Source: Verrucomicrobiota bacterium
GTDB lineage: Bacteria > Verrucomicrobiota > Verrucomicrobiia > Opitutales > Oceanipulchritudinaceae
Assembly: GCA_009908535.1 (NCBI GenBank)
Contig: JAAAOD010000204.1
Span: 1 to 32,940, forward strand
Reading direction: 5' to 3'
Length of the DNA: 32,940 nucleotides
Below the pieces are notes generated by a model that was not told the origin of the DNA, ran no database searches, and was given only the letters and a program-made list of their open reading frames with translations. Below are positions 23,712 to 32,774 of this stretch, one piece after another. Position 1 is the first letter of the stretch. Each line of letters starts with the position of its first letter. The position numbers and the translations under genes were made by a program.

Positions 23712-24887
23712 ATGCCATCGGGGGCCCCGATGACCGGGAACCCGCACGATTGTGTCGCCACTTGCCGGCCCGGCCTCGAGACCGTCGTGGCGGAGGAACT
23801 GCAGTCCCTCGGCATTGCGAAAACCCGTCGCGGCAAGCGCTCGGTGCGATTCGAAGCCGGCCCCGCCGAGCTCTACCGGGTGAACATGGGCCTGCGGGCG
23901 GCGATTCAGGTGCTCGTCGAGTTACGGAGGTTCCGGGCGCGCACGTACGAGGTGCTTTATCACCAGGCCCGGCGGACCAACTGGCACCACCTCTTCACGC
24001 CGGACAAACCGTTGCGGATCGATGTCAACGGTCGATCCCCGCACCTGCGCAACAGCCAGTACGTCGTCCACCGCATCAAGGACGGCATCGTCGATACCTT
24101 CCGGAAATTGCACGGGCAGCGCCCCGACATCTCCAAACGCGAGCCGGAAATCCATGTCGTCGCCCATCTCGAGGGGGACGAGGTTTCGCTGTGCTTCGAC
24201 AGTTCCGGGATCCCGCTCTTCAAGCGCGGATACCGCCGTGAACACGGGGAGGCCCCCTTGAAGGAGGATCTTGCCGCGGGCATTCTCCTGATGAGCGGTG
24301 TGCGGGACCATGCAGGCCTTGTCGACCCCTGTTGCGGCGGGGGAACCTTCTGCTTCGAGGGTTGGATGATCGCGTGCGGGGTTTACCCGAACCTGCGGCG
24401 GGATTTTGCCTTCACCCATTGGCTCGACTACAACCCGCGAGTCCACCAGACCGAGAGGGACAAGCTGGCCGCGAAAGCGGAACCGCATAAACGCTTCTCC
24501 GCCCACGGCGCGGACCGGGACGCGGAGGCCGTCGCGCTCTGTGAGAAAATCCGCAGTGACCATTTTCCGGAGGCGGCCGGTCTGGATTTCCATTGCCGCC
24601 GCTTGCAGGAGGCTGGGGCGTCGGTTCCCGGCGGACTGCTCGTTGCCAACCCGCCCTACGGGAAGCGCCTTGGCTCCGAACCGGAACTGGTCGCTTTGTA
24701 CCGCGACCTCAGCTGGGCGGCGCGTTGCCGCGTTCCCGGGGGAGGTTTTTCCCTCTTCACCGCCAATCGCGCGGCGGCAAAGCAGATTCCCCTCAAGCCG
24801 GCATGGACCCGGACCCTCTTTAATGGTGCCCTCGAGGGACTCTTACTGCATTACCGGATGCCCGAAGAAAAAAAAGCCGCCTCCTAG
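23712..24887 (+). CDS. THUMP-domain 23S rRNA guanine-N2 methyltransferase (RlmL N-terminal/YpsC type)
   Basis: A 391-residue SAM-dependent RNA methyltransferase. It has an N-terminal ferredoxin-like region (VATCRPGLETVVAEEL at 15-30), a THUMP domain (about 60-165), the linking motif KRGYRREHGEAPLKEDLAAG at 171-190, SAM motif DPCCGGGTF at 205-213, and catalytic NPPYG at 313-317. This matches the YpsC/RlmL-N family, which makes m2G in 23S rRNA (position 2445 in E. coli). The second methyltransferase domain found in E. coli RlmL is absent, as in most bacteria. An alternative start is ATG 23730. It lies 21 bases after the DUF3127 gene and may share its transcript. Confidence 0.92.
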   Translation: MPSGAPMTGNPHDCVATCRPGLETVVAEELQSLGIAKTRRGKRSVRFEAGPAELYRVNMGLRAAIQVLVELRRFRARTYEVLYHQARRTNWHHLFTPDKPLRIDVNGRSPHLRNSQYVVHRIKDGIVDTFRKLHGQRPDISKREPEIHVVAHLEGDEVSLCFDSSGIPLFKRGYRREHGEAPLKEDLAAGILLMSGVRDHAGLVDPCCGGGTFCFEGWMIACGVYPNLRRDFAFTHWLDYNPRVHQTERDKLAAKAEPHKRFSAHGADRDAEAVALCEKIRSDHFPEAAGLDFHCRRLQEAGASVPGGLLVANPPYGKRLGSEPELVALYRDLSWAARCRVPGGGFSLFTANRAAAKQIPLKPAWTRTLFNGALEGLLLHYRMPEEKKAAS

Positions 24888-24926
24888 GGTTGGCAAAACG
24901 GGATCCGCCTTCACCTTGGTGCCTTT

Positions 24927-25877
24927 GTGGACAGCGTTCTCCAGATCAGCGGAGTGACAAAGCGGTTCGGCGACCTTTGCGCCGTGGACGACGTCAGCCT
25001 CACCGTTCCCCCCGGCGAGATCTTTGCCCTCCTCGGGCCCAATGGCGCGGGCAAGACGACGTTGATCGGCTGCATCGCCGGGCTCGTGCAGGATTTTGAC
25101 GGTAGCATTGATGTCGGGGGGTACGACGTCGTGCGCGACTACCCCGTCGTGCGCCAGCTCATCGGCCTCGTCCCGCAGGAATTAAACTTCGACGGTTTTT
25201 TCAAAAGCCGGCACATCCTTGAATACCAGGGTGGCTTCTTCGGCATTCGCCATTACCGGCGCCGGACCCGCGAACTCCTTGAGATCTTTTCCCTTGGTTC
25301 CAAGGCCGAGGACAACAGCCGCTGGCTCTCCGGGGGCATGAAGCGCCGACTCATGATCTGCAAGGCCCTCGTTCATAATCCCGCTGTTCTCTTCCTCGAT
25401 GAGCCCACCGCCGGGGTCGATGTCGAACTCCGGGAGGAGCTTTGGGAATACGTCCGCAGGCTTCGCGACCGCGGCACCACCATCGTATTGACCACCCACT
25501 ACCTCGAGGAAGCCGAGCAGCTCGCCGACCGCATCGGCATGATCCAGAACGGACGCCTCGTCCTCGTCGAGGACCGCGATGACCTTCTCAATCACTATGG
25601 CGAGCGGTGGCTCGAAATCACCTTCGCCGAGGAGGTGACGGCGTCCCTTTTTGAGGATATCCCCGAGCTGCGCACGGAGTTCATCGACAGACGGAGCCTC
25701 CGCTTCGCCTTCAAGGACAGCACCCGTGCCAACCCGGAACCGCAACGCGTCATGCCGGCAATCTGGGAACAGATCAAAATCCAAGGTCTGACCCCTTTGC
25801 GTGTGGATGGCGGGCGCAGCCGGCTGGAGGAAATTTTCCGCGGGGTCATGGCGCGGGAGCGGGAGGCGTCAGCGTAA
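24927..25877 (+). CDS. ABC-2 type transporter, ATP-binding protein
   Basis: A 316-residue nucleotide-binding subunit that starts with GTG at 24927. Seen: Walker A GPNGAGKT at 37-44, Q-loop Q84, signature LSGGMKRR at 134-141, Walker B LFLDEP at 155-160, switch H191. After residue 215 there is a C-terminal extension of about 100 residues typical of NodI/DrrA/YadG-type exporters. It overlaps the permease gene by one base (TAATG at 25875-25879), so the two are made together. Substrates of such exporters range from drugs to polysaccharides and lipids and cannot be told from the sequence. Confidence 0.95.
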   Translation: MDSVLQISGVTKRFGDLCAVDDVSLTVPPGEIFALLGPNGAGKTTLIGCIAGLVQDFDGSIDVGGYDVVRDYPVVRQLIGLVPQELNFDGFFKSRHILEYQGGFFGIRHYRRRTRELLEIFSLGSKAEDNSRWLSGGMKRRLMICKALVHNPAVLFLDEPTAGVDVELREELWEYVRRLRDRGTTIVLTTHYLEEAEQLADRIGMIQNGRLVLVEDRDDLLNHYGERWLEITFAEEVTASLFEDIPELRTEFIDRRSLRFAFKDSTRANPEPQRVMPAIWEQIKIQGLTPLRVDGGRSRLEEIFRGVMAREREASA

Positions 25878-26710
25878 TGCGGACGCGAGAACAGGAGCAG
25901 TCGGCGCGGGAACATTTCGCGCAGGTACGGGAGCGGGCGCGCGGGGAGGGCGGTCTGTTCGGGACGTGGACGCTTTTCCGGAAGGAGATGCACCGGTTTC
26001 TGTCCATCGCGGGGCAGACGGTGTTGAGCCCGGTGCTTACGACAATGCTGTGGTATCTGGTATTCGGCTACTCGCTGGGGGACCGCCTCGACGTCATCCG
26101 CGGGATTCCCTATACGGACTTCCTCGTACCGGGGCTCGTCATGATGGCGACGATCACAAACGCCTTTCTGAACTGCGGTTTTTCCTTCTTCATCGGAAAG
26201 GTGCACGGGACGGTGGTGGACCTGCTCGTCTCGCCGTTGAAGCCGTATCAGATCACGCTTGCCTACACGATGGCGGGGGTGGTGCGGGCGATGATGGTCG
26301 GCGGGGTCATCTGGGCGGTGGCGGCCTTCATGGGGGCGGGCACGATGCACAACGTCGGGATCACGTTGCTTTTCCTGTTCGGGACCAGTTTCGCTTTTGC
26401 GCTGCTGGGCCTTGCCACGGGGATCATCGCGCAGGATTTCGACCACGTGAACTTCATCCCGGCTTTTCTGCTCATTCCCCTGACGTTTCTCGGCGGTGTC
26501 TTCTACTCCATCCACCTGCTGCCGCCGCCATGGGATCTCGTTTCGCTGGGCAATCCCATCGTCTACATGGTCAACGGCCTGCGCTACGGGATGACGGGGG
26601 TGAGCGACGTGCCGGTCCTGCCGGGCCTGCTCATCGTCGCGCTCACCGTTCTTCTCGGCCTCCTTCTCGTCAGCTGGATCCTCCGCACGGGCCGGGGAAC
26701 GAAGAGTTGA
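25877..26710 (+). CDS. ABC-2 type transporter, permease
   Basis: A 277-residue inner-membrane protein with a charged N-terminal 40 residues and about six hydrophobic spans (for example TVLSPVLTTMLWYLVFGYSL, ITLLFLFGTSFAFALLGLA and LIVALTVLLGLLLVSWIL). The segment FLGGVFYSIHLLPPPW followed by NPIVYMVNGLRYG is the conserved ABC2_membrane signature (YadH/NodJ-like). It pairs with the ATP-binding protein immediately upstream. The start overlaps that gene's stop. It converges on hppA with only 18 bases between stops. Confidence 0.94.
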   Translation: MRTREQEQSAREHFAQVRERARGEGGLFGTWTLFRKEMHRFLSIAGQTVLSPVLTTMLWYLVFGYSLGDRLDVIRGIPYTDFLVPGLVMMATITNAFLNCGFSFFIGKVHGTVVDLLVSPLKPYQITLAYTMAGVVRAMMVGGVIWAVAAFMGAGTMHNVGITLLFLFGTSFAFALLGLATGIIAQDFDHVNFIPAFLLIPLTFLGGVFYSIHLLPPPWDLVSLGNPIVYMVNGLRYGMTGVSDVPVLPGLLIVALTVLLGLLLVSWILRTGRGTKS

Positions 26711-26728
26711 CCCGCGGGTCCCGCCCCC

Positions 26729-28735
26729 TCAGAGCAGCGGCGCGATGACGAGGGCGACGATGGCCATGACATTGATGAGAATGTTCATGGACGGGCCGGA
26801 GGTATCCTTGAGGGGATCCCCGACGGTGTCGCCGACGACGCAGGCGCGGTGCGCGTCGGAGTTCTTGCCCCCGTAGTTGCCCTGCTCGACGAATTTCTTC
26901 GCGTTGTCCCATGCGCCGCCGGAGTTGGCCATCATGAGGGCGAGGAGAACGCAGCCGAGAAGGGCGCCGACGAGCATGCCGCCGAGGGTTTCCGGCCCGA
27001 AGGCGAAGCCGACGAGGACGGGGCTGAAGACGGCGATGGCGGCGGGCAGGAACATGCGCTTGAGCGCCGCATCGGTGGCGATGTCGACGCAGCGCGCGGA
27101 ATCCGGCTTCGCCTCCCCGTCGAGGAGGCCGGGGATTTCGCGGAACTGGCGCCGGATCTCCGCGATCATTTCCCCGGCGGCGGAACCCACGGCGTTCATC
27201 GTCACGGAACTGACGAGGAAGGGCAGGAAACCGCCGATGAAAACGCCCGTGAGAACGGCGGGATCACCGAGCTGCAGGCTGAAATCATCGTAGCGGGAAC
27301 GGATGACATTGATGTAGGCGGCGATGATGGCGAGGCCGGCGAGGGCGGCGGCGCCGATGGCGAAGCCTTTCCCAATGGCGGCGGTGGTGTTCCCGACTTC
27401 ATCGAGGGAGTCCGTGATGTCGCGGGTCTTCTTCCCAAGGCCGCCCATTTCGGCGATGCCCCCGGCGTTGTCGGCGACCGGACCGTAGGCGTCGATGCTC
27501 ATGGTGATGCCGATCGTCGAGAGCATGCCGACGGCGGCGATGCCGACCCCGTACAGGCCGGCCAGCTCGCTGGTGATGAGCAGAATGGCGGCCACGGTGG
27601 CGAGCGGAATGACCACGGACTGCATGCCCATGGCAAGGCCGGAAATCATCACCGTGGCGACCCCGGTCTGGGAGGATTTGGCGATGTCGCGCATGGGGCG
27701 TCCGCCCGTGTAGTACTCCGTGGCGAGGCCAATGAAGACGCCCCCGACGGAACCGCAGAGAACACAGAACCAGACGGCCGGTTCGATGCCGAGAAGCGAC
27801 ATGATCCCATAGGCGGCGAGAATAAAGAGGACGGAGGCCCCGAGTGTCCCGGTGCGGAGCGCGCGGGCGGGATCCTTGCCGGCGCTGGCCCGCACGAGCA
27901 GCATTCCGGCGAGGGAGCAGAGGAGTCCGGTGGAGGTCAGGGCAAGGGGCAGAAAGAGAAGGCTGAAGCTGGAATCCGCCAGCTCGGAAACCATGGCGGC
28001 GCCCATCGTGGCGGCGATGGCCATGCTGGCGATCTGCGCGTTGCAGTAGGATTCGAAAAGGTCGGACCCCATGCCCGCGACGTCGCCGACATTGTCGCCG
28101 ACGTTGTCCGCGATCACTCCCGGATTGCGGGGATCATCCTCAGGAATGCCGGATTCGAGCTTGCCGACAAGGTCGGCGCCGACATCGGCCGCTTTGGTGA
28201 AAATGCCGCCGCCGACGCGGAAGAAGATGGCGACGAGGGAGGCGCCCATGGCAAAGCCGTGGATGATGTGGATGTCCGCTTCGCTGCGCCCGAAAAAGAG
28301 GAAGAGCCCGCCGACGCCGACAAGACCCATCGAGGCCACCGTCAATCCCATGATGCTGCCGCCGAAAAAGGCCGTGCGCAACGCTTCGCCGGCGCCCTCT
28401 TCATGGGCCGCCACGGTGGTGCGGACATTCGCCTTGGTGGCCGTGTACATGCCGATGAAGCCTGCCGCGCCTGCACATATGGCCCCGAGGAAGAAGGCGA
28501 AGGATTCATAGGGATCCTTGAAGGCGAGGGCGCCGCCGACAACGACGGCGAAAAGGACCAGGATCGTGAACTCGCGGCGCATGAAGACCATGGCGCCGTT
28601 GTGGATCTGGCCGGCAATGTCCGCGATCATCCCCTCTCCGGCCGGGCGCCGGCGGATGGAGCGGTAGATGGCGAAGGCGCAGAACAGTCCGAAGAAGCCG
28701 AGAAGGGGGGCGAGGAGGGGGAGTGAGAAATTCAT
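26729..28735 (-). CDS. hppA: Membrane-bound pyrophosphate-energised ion pump, K+-dependent type
   Basis: A 668-residue integral membrane pyrophosphatase with about 16 spans that uses PPi hydrolysis to export H+ or Na+. Catalytic motifs are all present: ADVGADLVGKLE, the Asp-rich ADNVGDNVGDVAGMGSD, and the C-terminal GDTVGDPLKDTSGPS. The residue pair that sets potassium dependence is Ala452 and Gly455 (GNTTAAIGKG), the K+-requiring form; K+-independent enzymes have Lys and Thr. Whether it moves H+, Na+ or both cannot be decided by eye. It lies 15 bases downstream of an unknown gene on the same strand and is probably co-transcribed with it. Confidence 0.97.
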   Translation of the reverse strand: MNFSLPLLAPLLGFFGLFCAFAIYRSIRRRPAGEGMIADIAGQIHNGAMVFMRREFTILVLFAVVVGGALAFKDPYESFAFFLGAICAGAAGFIGMYTATKANVRTTVAAHEEGAGEALRTAFFGGSIMGLTVASMGLVGVGGLFLFFGRSEADIHIIHGFAMGASLVAIFFRVGGGIFTKAADVGADLVGKLESGIPEDDPRNPGVIADNVGDNVGDVAGMGSDLFESYCNAQIASMAIAATMGAAMVSELADSSFSLLFLPLALTSTGLLCSLAGMLLVRASAGKDPARALRTGTLGASVLFILAAYGIMSLLGIEPAVWFCVLCGSVGGVFIGLATEYYTGGRPMRDIAKSSQTGVATVMISGLAMGMQSVVIPLATVAAILLITSELAGLYGVGIAAVGMLSTIGITMSIDAYGPVADNAGGIAEMGGLGKKTRDITDSLDEVGNTTAAIGKGFAIGAAALAGLAIIAAYINVIRSRYDDFSLQLGDPAVLTGVFIGGFLPFLVSSVTMNAVGSAAGEMIAEIRRQFREIPGLLDGEAKPDSARCVDIATDAALKRMFLPAAIAVFSPVLVGFAFGPETLGGMLVGALLGCVLLALMMANSGGAWDNAKKFVEQGNYGGKNSDAHRACVVGDTVGDPLKDTSGPSMNILINVMAIVALVIAPLL

Positions 28736-28750
28736 GACGGAAGGACCGGG

Positions 28751-29527
28751 TTAAAAGCGGGAGACCGAGGTGGCCGAACTCCACCATGTGTGATGCGGGC
28801 CTTCCAGCTCCTCCTCGGAGGGGAAGGGGTAGGCGCGGACGTCCTCCTGGTCCCCGACGAAGAAAGCGTTTTCGACCACGGGGTAGATCAGCTCCCGGTT
28901 GAGGTCACGGTGGACGATCTTCGTCATCTTGTCCGTCCGGTATTTCAATGCGGTGAGGCACTCGCGGATATGATTGACGTCCTTGTAGGGCAGGTTGCGG
29001 GCGGAGCTTTTTTCGGGGTCTCTGGCAAGTCCGTTCAGCCGCAGTTCGCAGAAGACAAGGCGCGGGATGAAGACCGGTTGTTCCGGGTTCGTCACGTAGC
29101 GGCAGAATTCCTCCGGCCCGAGCGGGCTGGCCACCTTCGGGTTCACCGGACAGAGTTCCTGATAAAGGTGAAAGCCGGAGCGTTCAGGGAGGGGCGCACT
29201 GCTCGGGGCAAGCTCGAGGGTGAGGCCGTCCTTGGTCGTCAGGTACAAATTTCCGAGGGCGGAAACGGGGATATTGGCCAGCGCGCCGTAGACGGAGACA
29301 TAGGTCGAACGCCGGGGAGAGCCGTCGGGATGGGCGACGCACTTTTCCCGCGCCGCGGCGAGCTGGAAGGCTTCGGACTCGAAGGACGGATCGACTTTGA
29401 AAAATATGGCCGGTCCGCGGGTGAGCTTCTTGTCGCCGATGGCGAGGTATTTGCCGAAACGTTCCGGAGGCAGCTGCGAAAAGATCAAGGCTTCCGGGAT
29501 GAGGGAGAGGTAGAGGTAATTTTCCAT
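28751..29527 (-). CDS. Unknown protein, probably co-transcribed with hppA
   Basis: 258 residues from the ATG at 29527. The frame runs upstream to 29698, but that part overlaps the divergent ClC gene and looks non-coding, so the later start is preferred. I do not recognise a family. It is soluble, with no signal peptide or membrane span. Seen: a start MENYLYLSLIPEALIFSQLP, then YLAIGDKKLTRGPAIFF, a Pro-rich middle with four Cys in the whole protein, and an Arg/Asp-rich segment CLTALKYRTDKMTKIVHRDL near the end. Codon use matches the neighbours. The stop is 15 bases before hppA, so a link to pyrophosphate or ion homeostasis is possible but not shown. Confidence 0.75.
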   Translation of the reverse strand: MENYLYLSLIPEALIFSQLPPERFGKYLAIGDKKLTRGPAIFFKVDPSFESEAFQLAAAREKCVAHPDGSPRRSTYVSVYGALANIPVSALGNLYLTTKDGLTLELAPSSAPLPERSGFHLYQELCPVNPKVASPLGPEEFCRYVTNPEQPVFIPRLVFCELRLNGLARDPEKSSARNLPYKDVNHIRECLTALKYRTDKMTKIVHRDLNRELIYPVVENAFFVGDQEDVRAYPFPSEEELEGPHHTWWSSATSVSRF

Positions 29528-29657
29528 GGGAGGGGAGTGGTGACAGCGGAAGACGTTGGGAAGAATCCGCTCCGGAGGCAAGTCCATCGAGGGCTGGTCG
29601 GGGAAGTCCTCAAGGCTGGTTCCGGATGAGGGTTTGCCAGAGGCGGTTCCAGCTGCC

Positions 29658-31478
29658 ATGCAATCCTCTCCAATGAGCGAAGCCAACCTCGGCGGCACGA
29701 TCCAACGGCGGTTACGTTTCCCCGATTATCTTCGGCGGAACTTCACCGATACACAGCGCTACCTGATCATCTGGATCATCACGGGCATCGCCTGCGGCGC
29801 GGTGGCGGTGGCCTTTCATAAATCCATCGACCTTGTCTTCCACTTTGTCCGTTCCATGGCGGAATGGATCGGCGACGGATCCAGCGGGATGACCTACTTT
29901 TATCTGGGCATCGCCCCTGTCCTCGGGGGTCTTCTCACGGGCCTGATCGTGCAGTTTCTGGCTCCCACCGCTGTGGGTTCGGGCATTCCGCAGACCAAGG
30001 CGCGGTATTACCGGGACTTCGGGGTCTTCCGTCTTCGCGAGGCGGTTTACCGCTTCATCGTCGGCACACTCTCGGTGGGTTTCGGGATGAGTCTGGGACG
30101 GGAAGGGCCGACGGTGCATATCTGTGGCGCCCTTGCCTCGTGGATCGGGCAGATGTTCGGTCTCGCGAAAAAACGGGTGCAGGCGATGGTGCCGCTCGGG
30201 ATGGGGGCCGGGATCTCCGCCGCGTTCAACGCGCCCATGGCGGCGGTCTTTTTCGTCTTTGAGGAGCTGCTGGGCGACTTCAGCAGCAAGGCCTTTTTCG
30301 GTATCTTTGTCTGCGTGGTGATCGCGACGGCCATCCAGCGGATCGCGATCGGGGAGCACCCGGCCTTTGCCATCGAACTGGAGCTGATCACGACGGACTG
30401 GTGGATGTTGCTTGCGGTGCCGCTGGGATTGGCGAGCGCGCTACTGGGGAGGTTTTTCGTCGAGGGCCTGTTGCAGACGCGACAGTTTTTCCGTGAGCGC
30501 ACCTCGGTGCCGGCCTGGATCCGTCCGGCCTTCGGCGGCCTTGGCGTGGGGATCATCGGGGTGACCGTGGCGATGTTGGCCGATGGCCACCTCGGCATTT
30601 TCGGGATCGGCTACGATGACCTGAACACGGCCCTGAACGGACGGCTGGTTCTCCTTTCCACGGTGACCCTGCTGCTGGGCGGAAAAATCATCGCCACCCT
30701 GCTCGCTTACGGCAGCGGGGGAAGCGGCGGCCTCTTCGCCCCGACCCTCTTCATCGGCGGAATGCTCGGAACCCTTCTCGGATGCGCGGCACAGCCCCTT
30801 TTTCACTACAGCAACGACATCATCGGGGCGATGGCCCTTCTCGGGATGGGCTCCTTTTTCGCCGCCGTCATCCGCTGTCCCATGACCTCCATCGTCATTA
30901 TCTGGGAGATGACGGGGCAGTACGCCCTCATTCTTCCCCTCATGGCGGGGAACATGCTTGCCTGGCTGCTTTCCGGAAAGCTGCAACCGGTGCCGCTGTA
31001 CGACGCCCTCCTTCTGCAGGACAAGATCAACCTGAAGAAGATGCCGCACTACAAGGGCGACCAGGACTGGCGCAACCTGCCTGTGAGCACCATCATGAGC
31101 TTCGACCCTGTCACGGTGGGGGCAAAGGAAAACCTCGACGACCTTCTCGCCCGTATCGGTGAGGAGGGGCTCCGCCATCATGCTTACCCGGTTCTCGACG
31201 CGGCGGGCAAGGTGGTCGGCGTGGTCACCCACCACGAGATGGAGGAGAAGCAGCGGGCGCAAGCGGCGCGGACGGTCGGCGAACTCGTGGAAGGCCAGCA
31301 TCTCATCAGCCTTAACCCGGAGACGAGCATCCGCGACGTTGCCCAGATCCTCGTCCTTGAGGATGTCATGCAGGCCCCGGTGGTCAGCTCGAGCGACCCG
31401 GGCAAGCTCATGGGCATCGTCACCCTGCACGATATCGCGCGCCAGCAAAACGCCATCGAGGATGCCATCGGACGCTGA
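29658..31478 (+). CDS. ClC-family H+/Cl- exchanger with C-terminal CBS pair
   Basis: 606 residues from ATG 29658 (29673 is an alternative; the longer frame to 29556 runs into the divergent gene). ClC hallmarks: selectivity filter GSGIPQ at 107-112, GREGPTVH at 147-154 with gating Glu149, GSGGLFAPTLFIGG further on, and Tyr in VPLYDALLL. An internal Glu pair (FVFEELLGDF, E202/E203) matches the proton-path Glu203 of E. coli ClC. With the gating Glu this predicts an H+/Cl- antiporter rather than a channel. The last 150 residues form two CBS domains (VSTIMSFDPVTVG; LISLNPETSIRDVAQILV) that usually bind adenine nucleotides and regulate transport. No signal for other halides such as fluoride is seen. 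Confidence 0.95.
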   Translation: MQSSPMSEANLGGTIQRRLRFPDYLRRNFTDTQRYLIIWIITGIACGAVAVAFHKSIDLVFHFVRSMAEWIGDGSSGMTYFYLGIAPVLGGLLTGLIVQFLAPTAVGSGIPQTKARYYRDFGVFRLREAVYRFIVGTLSVGFGMSLGREGPTVHICGALASWIGQMFGLAKKRVQAMVPLGMGAGISAAFNAPMAAVFFVFEELLGDFSSKAFFGIFVCVVIATAIQRIAIGEHPAFAIELELITTDWWMLLAVPLGLASALLGRFFVEGLLQTRQFFRERTSVPAWIRPAFGGLGVGIIGVTVAMLADGHLGIFGIGYDDLNTALNGRLVLLSTVTLLLGGKIIATLLAYGSGGSGGLFAPTLFIGGMLGTLLGCAAQPLFHYSNDIIGAMALLGMGSFFAAVIRCPMTSIVIIWEMTGQYALILPLMAGNMLAWLLSGKLQPVPLYDALLLQDKINLKKMPHYKGDQDWRNLPVSTIMSFDPVTVGAKENLDDLLARIGEEGLRHHAYPVLDAAGKVVGVVTHHEMEEKQRAQAARTVGELVEGQHLISLNPETSIRDVAQILVLEDVMQAPVVSSSDPGKLMGIVTLHDIARQQNAIEDAIGR

Positions 31479-31519
31479 GCCGGGCTTGCGGGATGGGGTT
31501 CCGTGGGTAGGTTGGCAAC

Positions 31520-32764
31520 ATGGAAGCAGTTCAGACCATGGCCGCCGCCGATCTGGCGGCACTCCGGTCCCAGTTCCCGCTACTGGGGCGGGAATTCAAT
31601 GGCCGCCCTGTGGTGTACCTCGACAATGCGGCCTCCGCGCAGAAGCCCGCTGTCGTGCTGGAGCGTCTCGACCGCTTTTACCGGGAGGAATACGCGAATA
31701 TCCACCGCGGGGTCCACTTCCTGTCCCAGACCGCGACCGAGGCCTACGAAGGCGCCCGGGCCCGGGTGGCGGCTTTCCTCGGCACTGCCTCGGCGGAGGA
31801 AATCGTTTTCACTAAAGGGGCCACCGAAGCGATCAACCTCGTCGCTGCCGGCCTTGGCGAGACCCTCTTGCGGGAAGGGGACACGGTTCTGCTGACGCGC
31901 ATGGAACACCATGCCAACATCGTTCCGTGGCAACTCCTTGAAAAGCGCAAAGGAATCCGCATCGCGGTGGCCGAAGTTACGCCGGAGGGCGAAATCAACC
32001 GCGAGGATTTTCGCCGCAAACTGCGCGAGCTGCAGCCGAAAATGGTGGGCTTGGTGCACGTTTCGAACTCGCTGGGTACGATCAACCCGGCACGGGAACT
32101 GATCGCGGAGGCGCAGGAGCTGGGAGCCCGGGTCCTTCTCGACGCCTCCCAGTCAGCACCCCACTTTGCGATTTCGGTGCGGGATCTCGGGTGCGATTAC
32201 CTTGTCTTCAGCGGCCACAAGATCTTTGGACCGACCGGGATCGGCTGTCTGTGGGGAAAGGCGGAACTTCTCGCGGAGCTGCCGCCGTACCAGGGCGGCG
32301 GGGACATGATTGAGAATGTCGCCTTCGAAGGGACGGAGTTCAAGGATCCGCCGGCCCGGTTTGAGGCCGGAACTCCGCCTGTCGCGCAGGCGGTCGGTCT
32401 TGCCGCGGCCATTGATTTCCTCGAGGCGCAGGACCGCGAAGCTCTTGAGGCGCATGAAACCGCCCTGCTCGCGAAGGCCACGGAGGGGCTGCGGGAGATT
32501 CCCGGTTTGCGCATTATCGGGGAGGCGCGGGAAAAGGCCTCTGTTATCTCCTTCGTCCTCGACTGCGCGCATCCGCATGACATTGCCACCTTTCTCGATG
32601 CGGACGGCATCGCCATTCGTACCGGCCACCATTGCACGCAGCCGCTGTTCCGGCATTTCGGGCTCGCGGGCTCCGCGCGGGCGAGCTTCGCCTTCTACAA
32701 CACCTTTGCCGAGGTCGAACAGCTGGTCGCCGCGGTAGGAAAGGTGCACCGCTTTTTCGGCTGA
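31520..32764 (+). CDS. sufS: Cysteine desulfurase, SufS type
   Basis: A 414-residue PLP enzyme that takes sulfur from cysteine for iron-sulfur cluster assembly. Seen: YLDNAASAQKP at 33-43, IHRGVH at 61-66, H131 in MEHHANIVPW, the PLP lysine K234 in SGHKIFGPTGIG, and the persulfide cysteine C372 in RTGHHCTQP (the family usually has HHCAQP). The short loop around the Cys marks group II (SufS/CsdA), not IscS. The suf scaffold genes (sufBCD, sufE/U) are not in the window, so it is either separate from them or they lie outside. The stop is 10 bases from the stop of the convergent aminotransferase, with no hairpin between. Confidence 0.95.
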   Translation: MEAVQTMAAADLAALRSQFPLLGREFNGRPVVYLDNAASAQKPAVVLERLDRFYREEYANIHRGVHFLSQTATEAYEGARARVAAFLGTASAEEIVFTKGATEAINLVAAGLGETLLREGDTVLLTRMEHHANIVPWQLLEKRKGIRIAVAEVTPEGEINREDFRRKLRELQPKMVGLVHVSNSLGTINPARELIAEAQELGARVLLDASQSAPHFAISVRDLGCDYLVFSGHKIFGPTGIGCLWGKAELLAELPPYQGGGDMIENVAFEGTEFKDPPARFEAGTPPVAQAVGLAAAIDFLEAQDREALEAHETALLAKATEGLREIPGLRIIGEAREKASVISFVLDCAHPHDIATFLDADGIAIRTGHHCTQPLFRHFGLAGSARASFAFYNTFAEVEQLVAAVGKVHRFFG

Positions 32765-32774
32765 GGCGACCGGG

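Noticed and set aside
26709..26720. Palindrome GACCCGCGGGTC between the ABC permease and hppA as a terminator
   Set aside because: It is a loop-free 12-base palindrome with no T-run; it is too small to call.
26849..28726. A 625-codon open frame opposite hppA
   Set aside because: It is a composition shadow of hppA, very rich in Gly, Asp, Glu and Ala, with no motif.
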